DNA from: Ochromonas danica
Taxonomy: Eukaryota; Sar; Chrysophyceae; Chromulinales; Chromulinaceae
Reading direction: 5' to 3'
Length of the DNA: 64,000 bases
Assembly (NCBI GenBank): GCA_015146655.1
Contig: VKHL01000051.1
Coordinates: 62,001-126,000 of the forward strand
The notes beneath the pieces are model-generated. The model worked only from the letters and a program-made list of their open reading frames with translations. It did no database searches and was not told the DNA's origin. Made by a program: the position numbers and the translations under genes. Positions 54,884 to 64,000 of the stretch are shown here, piece by piece (position 1 is the first letter of the stretch; each line of letters opens with the position of its first letter).

Positions 54884-57338
54884 TTACTTTCCTTTCTTGT
54901 GTGCTTCAAGCTTAGCTTCAACTTGGCTCATAATCAACGGCCAGATGAACTCCTTGACGTAGGAAATGATACCACGCACATGAGTCCAAGCCAAAACCAG
55001 CACGATGAAAAGAATAAAGAGGTAGACATTCTCAAAAGTATCTTCAATGCGCTCACATACTGAATTCGAACATGTCCAATCAACAATACGAGAGAGAATC
55101 ATAGCGACGAAGGCCACACCAAGTGGGAGGATATAATACTCCACGTCTTTATATGGATTGCGTAACGCATTCGTTTGAACAAAGCGTTCATGTTCCTCTT
55201 GTAAATGGGCTAACAGAGCATTGCGATGCTTGGTGATGTTGGCTGGCATGCCCATCGTAGCAATATCGTCGAATGTCTTCAAAGCAGCTGCATAAGCAGC
55301 ACCATGTTGTAAAGCCAACTCGTCTTCCTTGACATATCCACAATCTGTTCCCGCAACTTTCTCCATTGCTTTTCTATAATTATCAAGGGCGCGCTCTTGT
55401 GCCACACGATTGTTTCCTTCTGCTGTGGCATCGAGAACAGTCATAGCCTTAGGGAAAGCATTGTCCGCTTCATTTGCAAACATTGAAACGTAAATCTTGA
55501 TATACATGAAAAGTTCAGGACCAGTTACCGCCACTCGATTGATAATCTTTGATTCAATCTCATGGTCGAAGATATAACGAACATAGTAATTGATCAGACC
55601 ACGGAAGAAAGGCTCGATCTTGCCGATATTGCCATCATAGTTCTTCTTTGTGACGGCAGGACCAGGATGGGGTAGCATGAAGCAGTCGATGGAGTCAAAA
55701 CAACGAAGAATCTGCTCGCGAGTGTTAGTCAACTCATCCTGAGAGCGGGAGCGAAGCACCTCTCCCAGGTACTTCTGCATGTCAGCGCGCATTCCATCCA
55801 CAAACTCCAGAGCAGGAGAGGTGCCTTTCTCCGATTTCTCTTCAGAAGGCAGATCTTCCTCGTCAAAGTTTTGCCTACCAATAACCAAGCACATCATAAA
55901 ATTCTCAAGAACCAGCACAGCAAGACATGGCTAACCAGTCACGAATGAGGAATTGAAGCCTCTGGAAAGGTTTGGCAGCTTCCTCTTCTTGGTTTGTGGC
56001 AGGAACTGTTTCCTCTTTTACGTTCTTTTCATCAGAATCGGCAGAGGTGGTAGCTTCTTTCACCTCCGTCGCTTCGGCCGCATCTTCAGAGACATTCAAC
56101 TGCTCGCTCTTCATGCGAAGAAGAACCTTCTCGCCCAAGTTACGCATATCTTTATTCTATCACATCCATTCCAACATAAGTCAGCAAATGGGAAATATGT
56201 TAGGTTTGATGAAAGATAAACATATAACAGGGCTCAGCACTCTTCTCTTTCTTCATAATATACAAAGAATGGGAATTGAAGTAAAGGGTACCAGTAGCTG
56301 TGCTTTAAACATAGCCAACTGTGCAATGACCCATTCCTCAACATCTTTGCTCGTCTGATAAGATCAAGACATCATCCTAGCCTAAAAGTTCTATCACCTA
56401 AAGCTACCTGTCATACCTTTGGTAATAACGACATACGGCCATACTCAGAAAAAAGAGCTAAATGCTGTAGATTATCCTCTTGAATACGCTTATCGACATT
56501 GTAAATCTGATAAGAAGATACTAAAGTCGACAAACCAAAAATCTGAGCTGTTAAAGTCATGGTCGTATCATTGTCAAACATTCCCTACAATAAACCATTC
56601 AATGATAGGGTGAACCACTTGTTTTAAAAGCGAGCTAAGTTAAAAGCTAAGAAGCTACCTGAGTATCCATTAGCAGAACAGCAATAGGATCAGGACCCGT
56701 CTTTGCAGAAGTGCGAATAATTGGTTCAGACCACATCCAAATGCCAGTGGTTTGACGGTCTTTCCCACCTCGCCAACCAAAACTCTGAATTTCTGATCTA
56801 ATACCAGAATCAATTGGACTATCCACAATTGACCAAGCTTCATTCAGATTGCCTTCTACTAACTCTCCACCTAGAAGTACGTAAACATCATGAGTACAGC
56901 ACAGTATGTATCATACAGTGGTATTGGCGTATACCTTCAGCAATCATCCAATCTTGATTCAGTTCCTCAGGAGTATTTTGACGAAGATAACGTAAGAAGA
57001 GATTTAAGAGAAAGGATTTCCCAGTACGGAAAGCACCCACAACAGAGACAATCGAGACTTTCATATGAGGAGGAATCTTATCCAAAACACTTTTCAGATT
57101 TTCTTCTTTAAGGATAAATTGACCTTCATGTCCAGGTTCATCAGTAGCAATAATCTATATAAGGTATAGAGATAATGTCAAAATAATGTGAGTGATAGAA
57201 TGTGTAGTAGTATGAAATGTATGTGATGACACCATAGGACAGGAAAAAACAATTGATTCATGCAAGAAAGAAATAGGAAAGCATTAATTCTATCACTTTA
57301 CTAACCTGCAAAGCTTGAGCATACTTAGGAGAATTCAT
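54884..57338 (-). CDS. Atlastin-like dynamin-superfamily GTPase (ER fusion)
   Basis: Seven exons on minus: 57338-57306, 57154-56935, 56870-56659, 56584-56417, 56354-56292, 56156-55936 and 55874-54884, giving 635 aa. Exon 2 carries the P-loop VVGAFRTGKSFLLNLFLRYL; exon 3 ends FGWRGGKDRQTTGIWMWSE then VLLMDTQ (switch and G3); exon 4 continues FGLSTLVSSYQIYNVDKRIQEDNLQHLALFSEYGR; exon 6 ends FLIRDW (G4-like RD), completed across intron 6. The last exon has a helical middle domain, then two hydrophobic segments (YYILPLGVAFVAMILSRIV and VYLFILFIVLVLAWTHV) and an amphipathic tail. This is the atlastin plan for tethering and fusing ER tubules. Exons 5 and 6 add an acidic insert absent from animal atlastin. 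Exon 1 encodes only MNSPKYAQALQ. Exon 5-6 borders rest on phase and could shift slightly. Confidence 0.87.
57234..57304. repeat. 71-bp direct repeat, copy in intron 1 of the atlastin gene
   Basis: Nearly identical (70 of 71) to 57523-57593, same orientation, spaced 289 bp. This copy fills the donor end of intron 1 right next to exon 1. The two copies flank exon 1 and its promoter. Confidence 0.9.
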
Positions 57339-57906
57339 GATGATGAAATAGTGGACAAGGTCTGAAAGAGCAATAAAGTTGAAATGGACTTGATTTCTTT
57401 CTCACAATGCTTGGGTCTTGGGTCTGCTGTCGTGGGAGTCGGTTGAGTCATGTAGTCCATGGAATTGGCACTTTCCATGGAATAGGACAAAGAAAGCAAA
57501 ATGTATGTAGACAGTATATACGATAGGACAGGAAAAAACAATTGATTCATGCAAGAAAGAAAAAGGAAAGCATTAATTCTATCACTTTACTAATTAACAC
57601 AAATGTAACAAACGATTCTTAGAAGTGAATTGGAGAAGGCTTAAATTATCAATTAAAAAACGGTATCATCTATAGCACATAAGCATGCACGCAATGCTAC
57701 TGAGTTTAATTTTACATGGCAAGCAATCTTTAAAGTGCGTTGTCATTATTAAATAAATCTATCAAATTATGTCTAACTATGGAAAAGTATGATACTTCCA
57801 AAATCCTGTGCATCATTAGCATCTGCGAAAGTACATATAATCCAAAATACATGGAATAGGTCTCTTTTCAGAGAAATTTTCAACACACACAAAAATGTAA
57901 TACGTT
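57339..57906. promoter_or_regulatory. Atlastin upstream region with two CCATGGAAT motifs, uORF and repeat copy
   Basis: Non-coding DNA between the atlastin start and the 3' end of the SulP gene. It has TCCATGGAATT at about 57457-57467 and TTCCATGGAAT at 57473-57483, both ~120-145 bp upstream of the start. A minus-strand open frame from 57550 ends at 57335 with a TGA overlapping the atlastin ATG, so it is a possible uORF. The right 71-bp repeat copy lies at 57523-57593. No gene is otherwise seen. Confidence 0.6.
57523..57593. repeat. 71-bp direct repeat, upstream copy
   Basis: Partner of 57234-57304, one mismatch seen. It lies upstream of the atlastin promoter region. Confidence 0.9.
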
Positions 57907-60319
57907 TTAGAGATCATGATCATGCTGCGAATGCGTAGTCACCATCATCAATCCTTTCTCTTCGTCGGTGACATCAGCATCAGACTTGTCTTCATCATCA
58001 GTGACACTCTTAGGAGTTGGTCTCTTGGGGATAATCTCCCCAGCATATTCGTTGTACTTCTCAGCGAGATCTGGTCTAAAGCGATTAAGCATGTTGTCAT
58101 TCTTAAAGTGGAACTTTGTCAATTGTTTGGCAATGGACTCGGTAGTGTTAATGACACTGAAGGCAATACCCTTGTCACGAATCAGTCTTGCCATGTCCTC
58201 AATAGTATGAAGAGCAGTGAGATCAATAATACACACTGAAGCAAAGTCTAAGACAATTGCAACAGGGTACTCTGGAACACCCTTAATAAGCTGAGGACGA
58301 AGCAGGTCATCGAAGAATCTGGAAACCTTCAAGAAGGTGCGCTCATTCCACGAGTCAGCATCCTCGAATTTCTTGGCTTTACCCTCCTGCAACACAGTAA
58401 ACTGGGTAACAAAATCATTGAATCTTCCGGCGGTGAGAAAGTTGAAGTCGTTGCGGAACTTCAAGTGAATAAGTTGGCCCTGTAAATGTTCCTCTTCGGT
58501 CGAAATCAGCTGTGGTGAGTTCTCAGGATTGAAAGCCGTGTCGATCAGCAAGCACAACACATTAGCACCAATTCCAACAGCCAAGCCAATACCAGTGGTG
58601 GTCACGTAGACACTGACGGCGGTGACCAACATCACAAAGAAGTCCTTCTTCGAATGCTTCCAAGCATTCCAGAAATCAGTCAACGAGACAAGGTTATAGA
58701 TAGCCACCCAAATCACAGCAGCCAAGGCAGCATTTGGAATATATTGAAAAGTTCGAGTAAAGAATCGAAGTGTAAGAATAACAGAGATCATAGTTGTAAC
58801 CTTCGACAGAGGAGTCTTAGCTCCAGCAGAATGGTTGAGAGAGGATCTTGAAAATGATCCAGCGACAGGATAAGCAGAAGAGATACTGGCCAAGAAATTG
58901 GCACATCCCATGGACCAAAGCTCTTGGGAAGCATTGAGCATGTGAAGTTGCTTATTCTGTGTAGCGATGCGTTGAGCAACAGACCAACTTTCCATAAAGA
59001 GAACGATAGCTGTGGGAAACACGTCACCAACAAGCTTGCCAAATGACCACTTAAAAGAAGGAGCACGAATGAAATCCAAGCCTGGCGTGACAATACCGAC
59101 AATAGACAGCTTCTTCTTGTAGTAGCTGTGATCGTAGCCCTTTTCATTGTAATGGTCTGAATGCTTGATCTCCCATGCAACGTGAGCACCAATAATAATA
59201 GCAGCCAGAGGGAGCATGTTCACGGATATGGTCCACAGAAACCATGTCCAAGTCTTCTTTCTCTCGGGTGTGGGCTTGATGTAGTTCTTGATGATAACAA
59301 AGAACATCATGGCGAAGTAAAGGCCCAAGCAAATCTTAATTGCATAAGGATTCTTGATGTTATGATCGCCAGTAGTGCTATCATTGCGATTCCAATTCTC
59401 AGTGAACCACTTCATAACCTGATAATTGTAGTCGTAGCCACTCTGACCTGCTTGAGGCGGAGTGATGGTGAAACCAAAGGCACCCTTCAACTGACTTTGG
59501 CCAATCAACATAGCAGCCGCCGTCGTGAAGGCAGACATAACGGGATGAGCGATAAAACGAATAAGACTACCGAGATTAAACAAAGAGAAGATGGTAAGCA
59601 ACATAGCAACAGCTAGGGCGCATTCTCCAGCAAAATCAACAGCTTCTTGAGTACCAGGAGTAATATTGTAATTAGTGATAAGCTCAGCTTGCATCAACGA
59701 CACCAAAGCCACTGGACCCACAGCTAACTGCATGGAAGATCCAAAGAAGGTATAGGTGGCAGAGGGCAAAGTGGCACTATAGAGACCATTGATAGCTGGC
59801 AAGTTCGCCACGCTAGCATATGACAAAGCCTGATGGGAACACACGGGAAAGCCATAGCATTTAGTGAAGGAAGACAGGGAGGGATTAAGATATGTTGTCT
59901 ACCTGAGGAATCAAAGTGAGAGTGACAGTGATGCCAGCCAAAACATCCACGATAAGAGACTCGATCAGTTCTCTCGTGTAGGGTCCCACGGCATAACGTA
60001 ACAACCATCCAGGTCTATGGAAGGCAGGCAAGTAAGGAACATAGACCACTTTATGCCAATTCTCTTTGACGAAGTCAATGCATTCGTAGACGTCAAAGAC
60101 TTGGAAGCATTCTACTTGGATCTCATTAGCCAGGCCATGAGTGTCTTGCTTCAACGCAACATAACCTTCTTTGGCAGAGCCCACAGCGGCCTTAAAGGCA
60201 CCCTTAGGATTAAACAACCTCTTACGCGATTCGTTGGCTCCTTCAGCACTGCTATCAGAGGCTTCAAAGTTCAGTGTGATTTCTTCAACACCGTCTACAG
60301 CTTTCTTGTCGTCACTCAT
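57907..60319 (-). CDS. SulP/SLC26-family sulfate (anion) transporter with STAS domain
   Basis: Two exons on minus, 60319-59903 and 59829-57907, give 779 aa. The 73-nt intron (GTAGAC...ATCAG) joins VTLTLIPQ to ALSYASVANLPAINGLYSAT in phase 0, rebuilding the SulP signature. About 100 hydrophilic residues precede the first helices (LIESLIVDVLAGITV). About 10-12 membrane helices follow, with FFGSSMQLAVGPVALVSLM and FIAHPVMSAFTTAAAM conserved. Residues ~600-730 form a cytosolic STAS domain (VAIVLDFASVCIIDLTALHTIEDMARLI). The family imports sulfate or exchanges anions; for an alga, sulfate uptake at the plasma membrane or plastid envelope is plausible. The acidic tail ends HSQHDHDL. The start is the first ATG and fits family length. 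Confidence 0.92.
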
Positions 60320-60847
60320 GATGATTGATTGGGGTCTTCAGAACCAATTAATTGTGTTAATGTCGGTGGTGACGGACATATTCCGATCTTGGTCCGCTCG
60401 TGTCTTTGCATTCGCAAACAGGCCCGAGATCTCATAGAAGAATGATCCAAGCATTTTCTTTAGCTTCTGCCGTACGACGAAATCTCATCTTTTGTTAAAA
60501 TCGATATTTCGGCGACCAACCAATCCTTTTCAACCAATCAGCTTTCGAATTTAATAAGGGTGTACTTGCATTTGCATTAAGAGCACATTAGTGGAGGGGT
60601 TCGAAAGGCAAATTTAGCTTCTCAATGGTATCAAAAGATTCACTCCTTTTTCTCTTTTTCTAACAAAGCAACCTATTGAAGTGAATTTCTGCTCAGCGCA
60701 AAAGAAAAAGTCGCTATTTTTGAGCGAAACCGTCAGACATGAAAAGGTACGAAACTTGGATCCTTTTATGACATCATTATCATCAGAGACAATGAGTCAT
60801 TTCAGAATAATAGTGTGTATTTTCTTCTCACTATTATGCCTGATTAA

Positions 60848-61199
60848 AATGGAAAGTTTCTATTCGATAGATCTGATGAAAGATCGTGTTCTATTGTAGT
60901 TCTACCTAAAGATATTCTTCGCCTTAGGATATCAAGAGGTGATGTGAGCGTTTCTAATGATAGAATAAGAATATTCTCTATCTGGCTGGTGAATCGCAAG
61001 GTATTGTGTGTGGAAGAGTTTCCTGTTAGTTTGAGTGTTTTAGAAGATCTTGATCTTGTGGGAGGATTGGACATCACGGAATCCTACTGTCCTGCTCCTC
61101 GATCTATTGAGATAGTCGCAAGAAACACCCAACATCTGACCTCACTTAGGAAGAGCGATCTCTCAGTCTTATTGAGTTATTGTCATAATCTACAATAAG
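60848..61199 (+). pseudogene. Possible gene remnant of unknown family
   Basis: Open for ~115 codons, without an ATG near its beginning and ending in TAA. Residue mix is non-repetitive (IFSIWLVNRKVLCVEEFPVS, SLSVLEDLDLVGGLDI), more like coding than random AT-rich DNA. No splice site was found that links it to an upstream exon. It may be a broken copy or a rapidly changing single exon. Confidence 0.3.
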
Positions 61200-61309
61200 T
61201 GACAGTATGGATGAATAAAGACAGACAACCTAAGCAGCTGAGTGATGTAGTCATGCATGTATTGTATAGACTAAAGTACTTAAGATCCCCAAACTTTCGT
61301 TTTATCCAA

Positions 61310-61619
61310 TCACCAGAGAGTTATGATTCGTAGATCACTCATAAAGCCCACATCACTCAAAATCGATAGTTCGTATCTTTCCTTTGCAAAATTTGAAATA
61401 CTGGTGATGACTTCAAAGAGTCCCTTTCTTTTTTCCAGGTCCGTATAGCATATCGAAAGATTTAAGCTCTTGTGCCCCAACCGGAGAGTGCCTAACATTT
61501 TCAATTTCCAAAGACAGTCTGCCAATCAATTCTATCACTTTCCTTCTTTCCACTCCCTGATTTTCAGATATTTGTTTGGTTTTTGAGGAATAAATAACCG
61601 ACTGATTCTCATTCACAAT
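61310..61619 (-). pseudogene. Possible frameshifted gene remnant of unknown family
   Basis: Reads NENQSVIYSSKTKQISENQG then RRKVIELIGRLSLEIENVRHSP in one frame, and after about position 61415 LFEVITSISNFAKERYEL in the next frame. The switch and lack of a start suggest an inactivated host gene or repeat piece. Family not recognised. Confidence 0.3.
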
Positions 61620-62245
61620 TTCAATAACTGCAATAGCATGACAGTGGCTCAGTGTTCGTTTCGAAGGTACAGGGAATGGATTTAGAAAGATTCCCTATGG
61701 AGAGTTTCTAATGCAAATGATTCCTTCTGATATCTTATGATTACAAAGGTCACGAGAAAGAAAGTCCTATTTTACGAGTTTAAAATCGTGAAAACAGGGC
61801 CCAAAGCCGCCTTCCCCACTTCCCAGTTTACAGTTTAAGCTCTTACTTTTTATCTCGCGGATTGTTTACTGTGTGGTGAGTCAATTCATCTCGAATATAC
61901 TTTCGAATATGAATGTTAACGAAGAAGAAATGATGAAGATTAAGGGGCCATACTGCAGACTATGAAGTCTCAAGTAAGTTCAACTATCAACACAGATGAC
62001 TTGAAGGGAGTGTTGATTCCCCAGCGGTGTTAACTTAATAAAGTCAAAAGCTGTGTGTTTTCTCAATTCCATGGACCCGCCACTCCGTGTCGCTTCGTGT
62101 CTTTGATGTGCCTGATGTGTCACGACGAGGTGACTGTGGGCTGTTCTAGCAAAGCAGTCTATTGTGATGGTGTGTGGGACAGGACACAAAGAAGTAGTGG
62201 TGAGCTCCACTGCTGGTGCCAGGCTTCAAAGGAAGCTCACAGCAA

Positions 62246-63265
62246 ATGAAGGTCTGTGTAGTGTCTTGCTTTCTTTCATTAGTCTTCTCACTACTACTAC
62301 TCTCTTGTGGAGGTAGCAATAGTTCTGTTGCAATAGAAACCATCTCATTGCCCAAGTTACTTGTGGTTAGTTTAGTCAAAGAAGAGGATGATATTCTAGA
62401 CTATTGGATTGACTATCATGCCACTCTCTTTGGTACCAAAAGCATTCTTCTATTGGATAATTTCAGTAAAAGCCTAGTGACCAAGAAGATCTTGCATAAA
62501 TGGCAAGGCCTAGGTGTGACTGTCCTCTACAAGCAAGGTCCGTATCATACCAAGGGTAAAGTATGGTTGGCTGCGGCGAAGACTGTTCGTCCACATGCTG
62601 ATATTTACATTCCTTTAGACATCGATGAAGTGCTTATCTCCTATAACAATTCCGTACCTATCATCGATAGCATCAGACTATTCAATGAAATCAGACGTTT
62701 TGCACAAGTTAAGAACTCTTCCATCTTGAACTTATCCAATTTTGATAGGAGTTGTCATCTGACAGTGAATGACACTGTTAATACTATCAACCAGTTTGTA
62801 CATCAATTCTGTCCAATTACGGTCTGTAAGAAGATCTTCAAAGTGAAAACTTTGATATCAGTTGATCAAGGGAATCATAAAGGCAAGGTAACAAGTGGAG
62901 GAATCATGGATACAGATAGTATTGGTCTATTGCATTTCCATCATCGTGGTGCTTTACTATTGTATACGAGAGCATTGGATGTTGTCATTGCTCATGGTTA
63001 TCTTCCTCCCACGACCACATTAGATAATCTTGCCAAATATGCTTCTTCTATGGAACAGCGTATTCAAAAGAAGACTGATTTAGGTCTTCATAAGCTGCAA
63101 GAACTCTTGGATTATATCAGATTCAAGGGTAACTTGACAGCGATCCTCCAAAAGCAGCAGCCCAATCATGCCGACTACACCTTCTTGACTCTTCCTCAAA
63201 TAGTCGAGAAGGTTCATGAAGAAATGAAATATATCAAAGTGATTTATGGTAACCGTGTGTTTTAG
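62246..63265 (+). CDS. Secretory glycosyltransferase family 2-like protein
   Basis: Single-exon gene of 339 aa. The start ATG is followed by a signal peptide (MKVCVVSCFLSLVFSLLLLSC). The body resembles the Glyco_tranf_2_4/GT92-type fold: LLVVSLVKEEDDILDYWIDYHATLFG, LLDNFS, and the metal-binding DxD motif in IYIPLDIDEVLI, with GLLHFHHRGALLLYTRALDVV in the acceptor half. Such short secretory glycosyltransferases are frequent in algae; donor and acceptor are unknown. A GTG codon 30 bp upstream keeps the frame open but is not a likely start. ATTCCATGGAC lies ~175 bp upstream and would open an 11-codon uORF. Confidence 0.75.
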   Translation: MKVCVVSCFLSLVFSLLLLSCGGSNSSVAIETISLPKLLVVSLVKEEDDILDYWIDYHATLFGTKSILLLDNFSKSLVTKKILHKWQGLGVTVLYKQGPYHTKGKVWLAAAKTVRPHADIYIPLDIDEVLISYNNSVPIIDSIRLFNEIRRFAQVKNSSILNLSNFDRSCHLTVNDTVNTINQFVHQFCPITVCKKIFKVKTLISVDQGNHKGKVTSGGIMDTDSIGLLHFHHRGALLLYTRALDVVIAHGYLPPTTTLDNLAKYASSMEQRIQKKTDLGLHKLQELLDYIRFKGNLTAILQKQQPNHADYTFLTLPQIVEKVHEEMKYIKVIYGNRVF

Positions 63266-63597
63266 AGTCTCTTCTGCACCATATTCAGATGGTGCGTTAG
63301 TTTTGCTTGCAGTTTTGCTGGTATTTTCGATGGTAATTTTTGCTGTAATTGATAATATTAGACTTGTTTGACAAACTTTCACAAAAATCTTATCAACATA
63401 ACTTGGCGACACAGTACTTATATGGGAGAGAGTTAATCCAATCAAAAGGAGAGATTAAACTCTTCATACCTCTGCGAAAAACTTCTCTTATGTCATCTCT
63501 CAGTACGTATGTCATCATAACTGTTGAAAAGGAAGATACAGTGAAGGCATCAGAACTGATTTAACATACAAAATGCACATTTACAGAACAAACTAAA
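63266..63597. other. Intergenic region between convergent genes, no gene seen
   Basis: 3' flanks of the glycosyltransferase (plus) and the Arg-rich partial gene (minus). Nothing stands out. Confidence 0.5.
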
Positions 63598-64000
63598 CTA
63601 GCGAGAACGATGAACCGAGCGGTAGGATGCTCTTCGTTCATTTCTAACATGAGGTGCATCGCGAACAATGGTGAAATCGGACGTTCCTTCAGAGTCACGA
63701 GAATGGCCACCACGACGATCACGACTATCACCGCGACGACGACCATGACCGTGGCGATTTCGTCTACGGCGAGGAACAGGGAAAGAAAGGCTGAAATCCA
63801 ACGATGGTCTCAAGGGGTTAGCCATAGCGACATCAGTCACTACCACTGTCGCAGGAGCAGCAGCAGTAACAACAGCAGGAGCAGGCACAGGCACAGCACG
63901 AACAGCGGGAATAGTAATCGCACCAGCAGTCATAGCATTGATATTCGCTGCCCGACCACTAGGAGGAGGGGAAGAAACAGATTGAGAACCTCCAGCCAAT
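63598..64000 (-). CDS. Partial gene: C-terminal end of an Arg-rich, Ala/Val-rich protein
   Basis: The minus frame is open to the window edge, so only the last ~134 residues are visible and the true start lies outside. The visible part has a Ser/Pro and Ala/Val/Pro-rich stretch (AVPVPAPAVVTAAAPATVVV), then a basic cluster (RRRRNRHGHGRRRGDSRDRRGGHSRDS) and ends RASYRSVHRSR. Arg/Gly/Asp/Ser clusters of this kind occur in RNA-binding and nuclear proteins, but no domain is visible. The higher GC content of this end differs from the neighbouring genes. Confidence 0.6.
   Translation of the reverse strand, partial: LAGGSQSVSSPPPSGRAANINAMTAGAITIPAVRAVPVPAPAVVTAAAPATVVVTDVAMANPLRPSLDFSLSFPVPRRRRNRHGHGRRRGDSRDRRGGHSRDSEGTSDFTIVRDAPHVRNERRASYRSVHRSR

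Larger units (their letters stand above)
60320..62245. other. Long non-coding region with decayed-looking open stretches
   Basis: About 1.9 kb without an intact gene. On plus, 60848-61199 is open with no ATG near its start and reads like former coding sequence (SCSIVVLPKDILRLRISRGDV and onward). On minus, 61619-61310 contains two overlapping frames whose conceptual products (ERRKVIELIGRLSLEIENV; FEVITSISNFAKERYELSIL) also look protein-like but are broken. Family not recognised. The stretch from about 61930 is the 5' flank of the next gene and holds ATTCCATGGAC at about 62066-62076. Confidence 0.45.

Noticed and set aside
62055-62249. 64-codon plus frame with several Cys upstream of the glycosyltransferase
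   Set aside because: Overlaps the leader and start of the real gene in another frame; Cys are scattered, with no zinc-finger spacing.

Overview
This window looks like nuclear DNA of a photosynthetic stramenopile (an ochrophyte alga close to diatoms or bolidophytes). The genes have short GT-AG introns (about 58-212 nt), the flanks are AT-rich and full of microsatellites, and the proteins are plainly eukaryotic (RPB8, AP-3 mu, atlastin, GPR107-type receptor, ZNF598/Hel2). One gene encodes a Psb31/PsbQ-like thylakoid protein behind a signal peptide, transit peptide and lumen-targeting segment, as expected for a four-membrane red-lineage plastid. A QRICH2/DUF4795 axonemal protein suggests a flagellated stage. 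The exact genus cannot be fixed from the sequence.

Layout: 1-2.8 kb is microsatellite-rich and has no supportable gene. 2.8-13.4 kb is a run of minus-strand genes: a two-RRM RNA-binding protein, an APC amino-acid permease, a SufE-MnmA fusion, a GPR107/108-like membrane protein and RPB8. A DNMT2 tRNA methyltransferase follows on plus and a GT92 glycosyltransferase on minus. 17.2-21.7 kb holds a tandem duplication of an AAAP amino-acid transporter, with the truncated tail of a neighbouring gene caught in the first unit. 21.6-31.2 kb (minus) holds an unidentified NTF2-like candidate, a PH-domain protein, an NDUFB2-like complex I candidate, AP-3 mu, and an acidic protein with an N-myristoylation signal and a C-terminal zinc ribbon. 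31.8-37.2 kb is an eight-exon helical-repeat gene, possibly Rif1-like. 37.3-39.0 kb is a small accessory block with a transposase-type HTH ORF and an orphan ORF, flanked by 43-bp direct repeats. 39.3-47.6 kb holds ZNF598/Hel2 and the QRICH2-like gene. 47.7-51.4 kb holds a membrane-anchored methyltransferase and a GT47 exostosin-like enzyme. 51.5-60.3 kb holds a PAQR protein, the Psb31-like protein, a 62-aa spliced membrane protein, an atlastin GTPase and a SulP sulfate transporter. 60.3-62.2 kb is non-coding apart from decayed-looking open stretches. A small glycosyltransferase and the 3' end of an Arg-rich protein close the window.

Most genes are unrelated housekeeping functions packed tightly, so there is no operon-like logic. 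Four genes serve the secretory and endomembrane system (GT92, GT47, the small glycosyltransferase and the membrane methyltransferase), as expected for surface glycan synthesis. AP-3 mu, GPR107 and atlastin serve trafficking and ER shape. Exon joins were worked out by hand from splice sites and reading-frame continuity and have no transcript support. The points that deserve most attention are the SufE-MnmA fusion, the transporter pair whose coding sequences match almost everywhere except one loop, a recurrent TTCCATGGAA palindrome near gene starts, and the direct repeats around atlastin exon 1.
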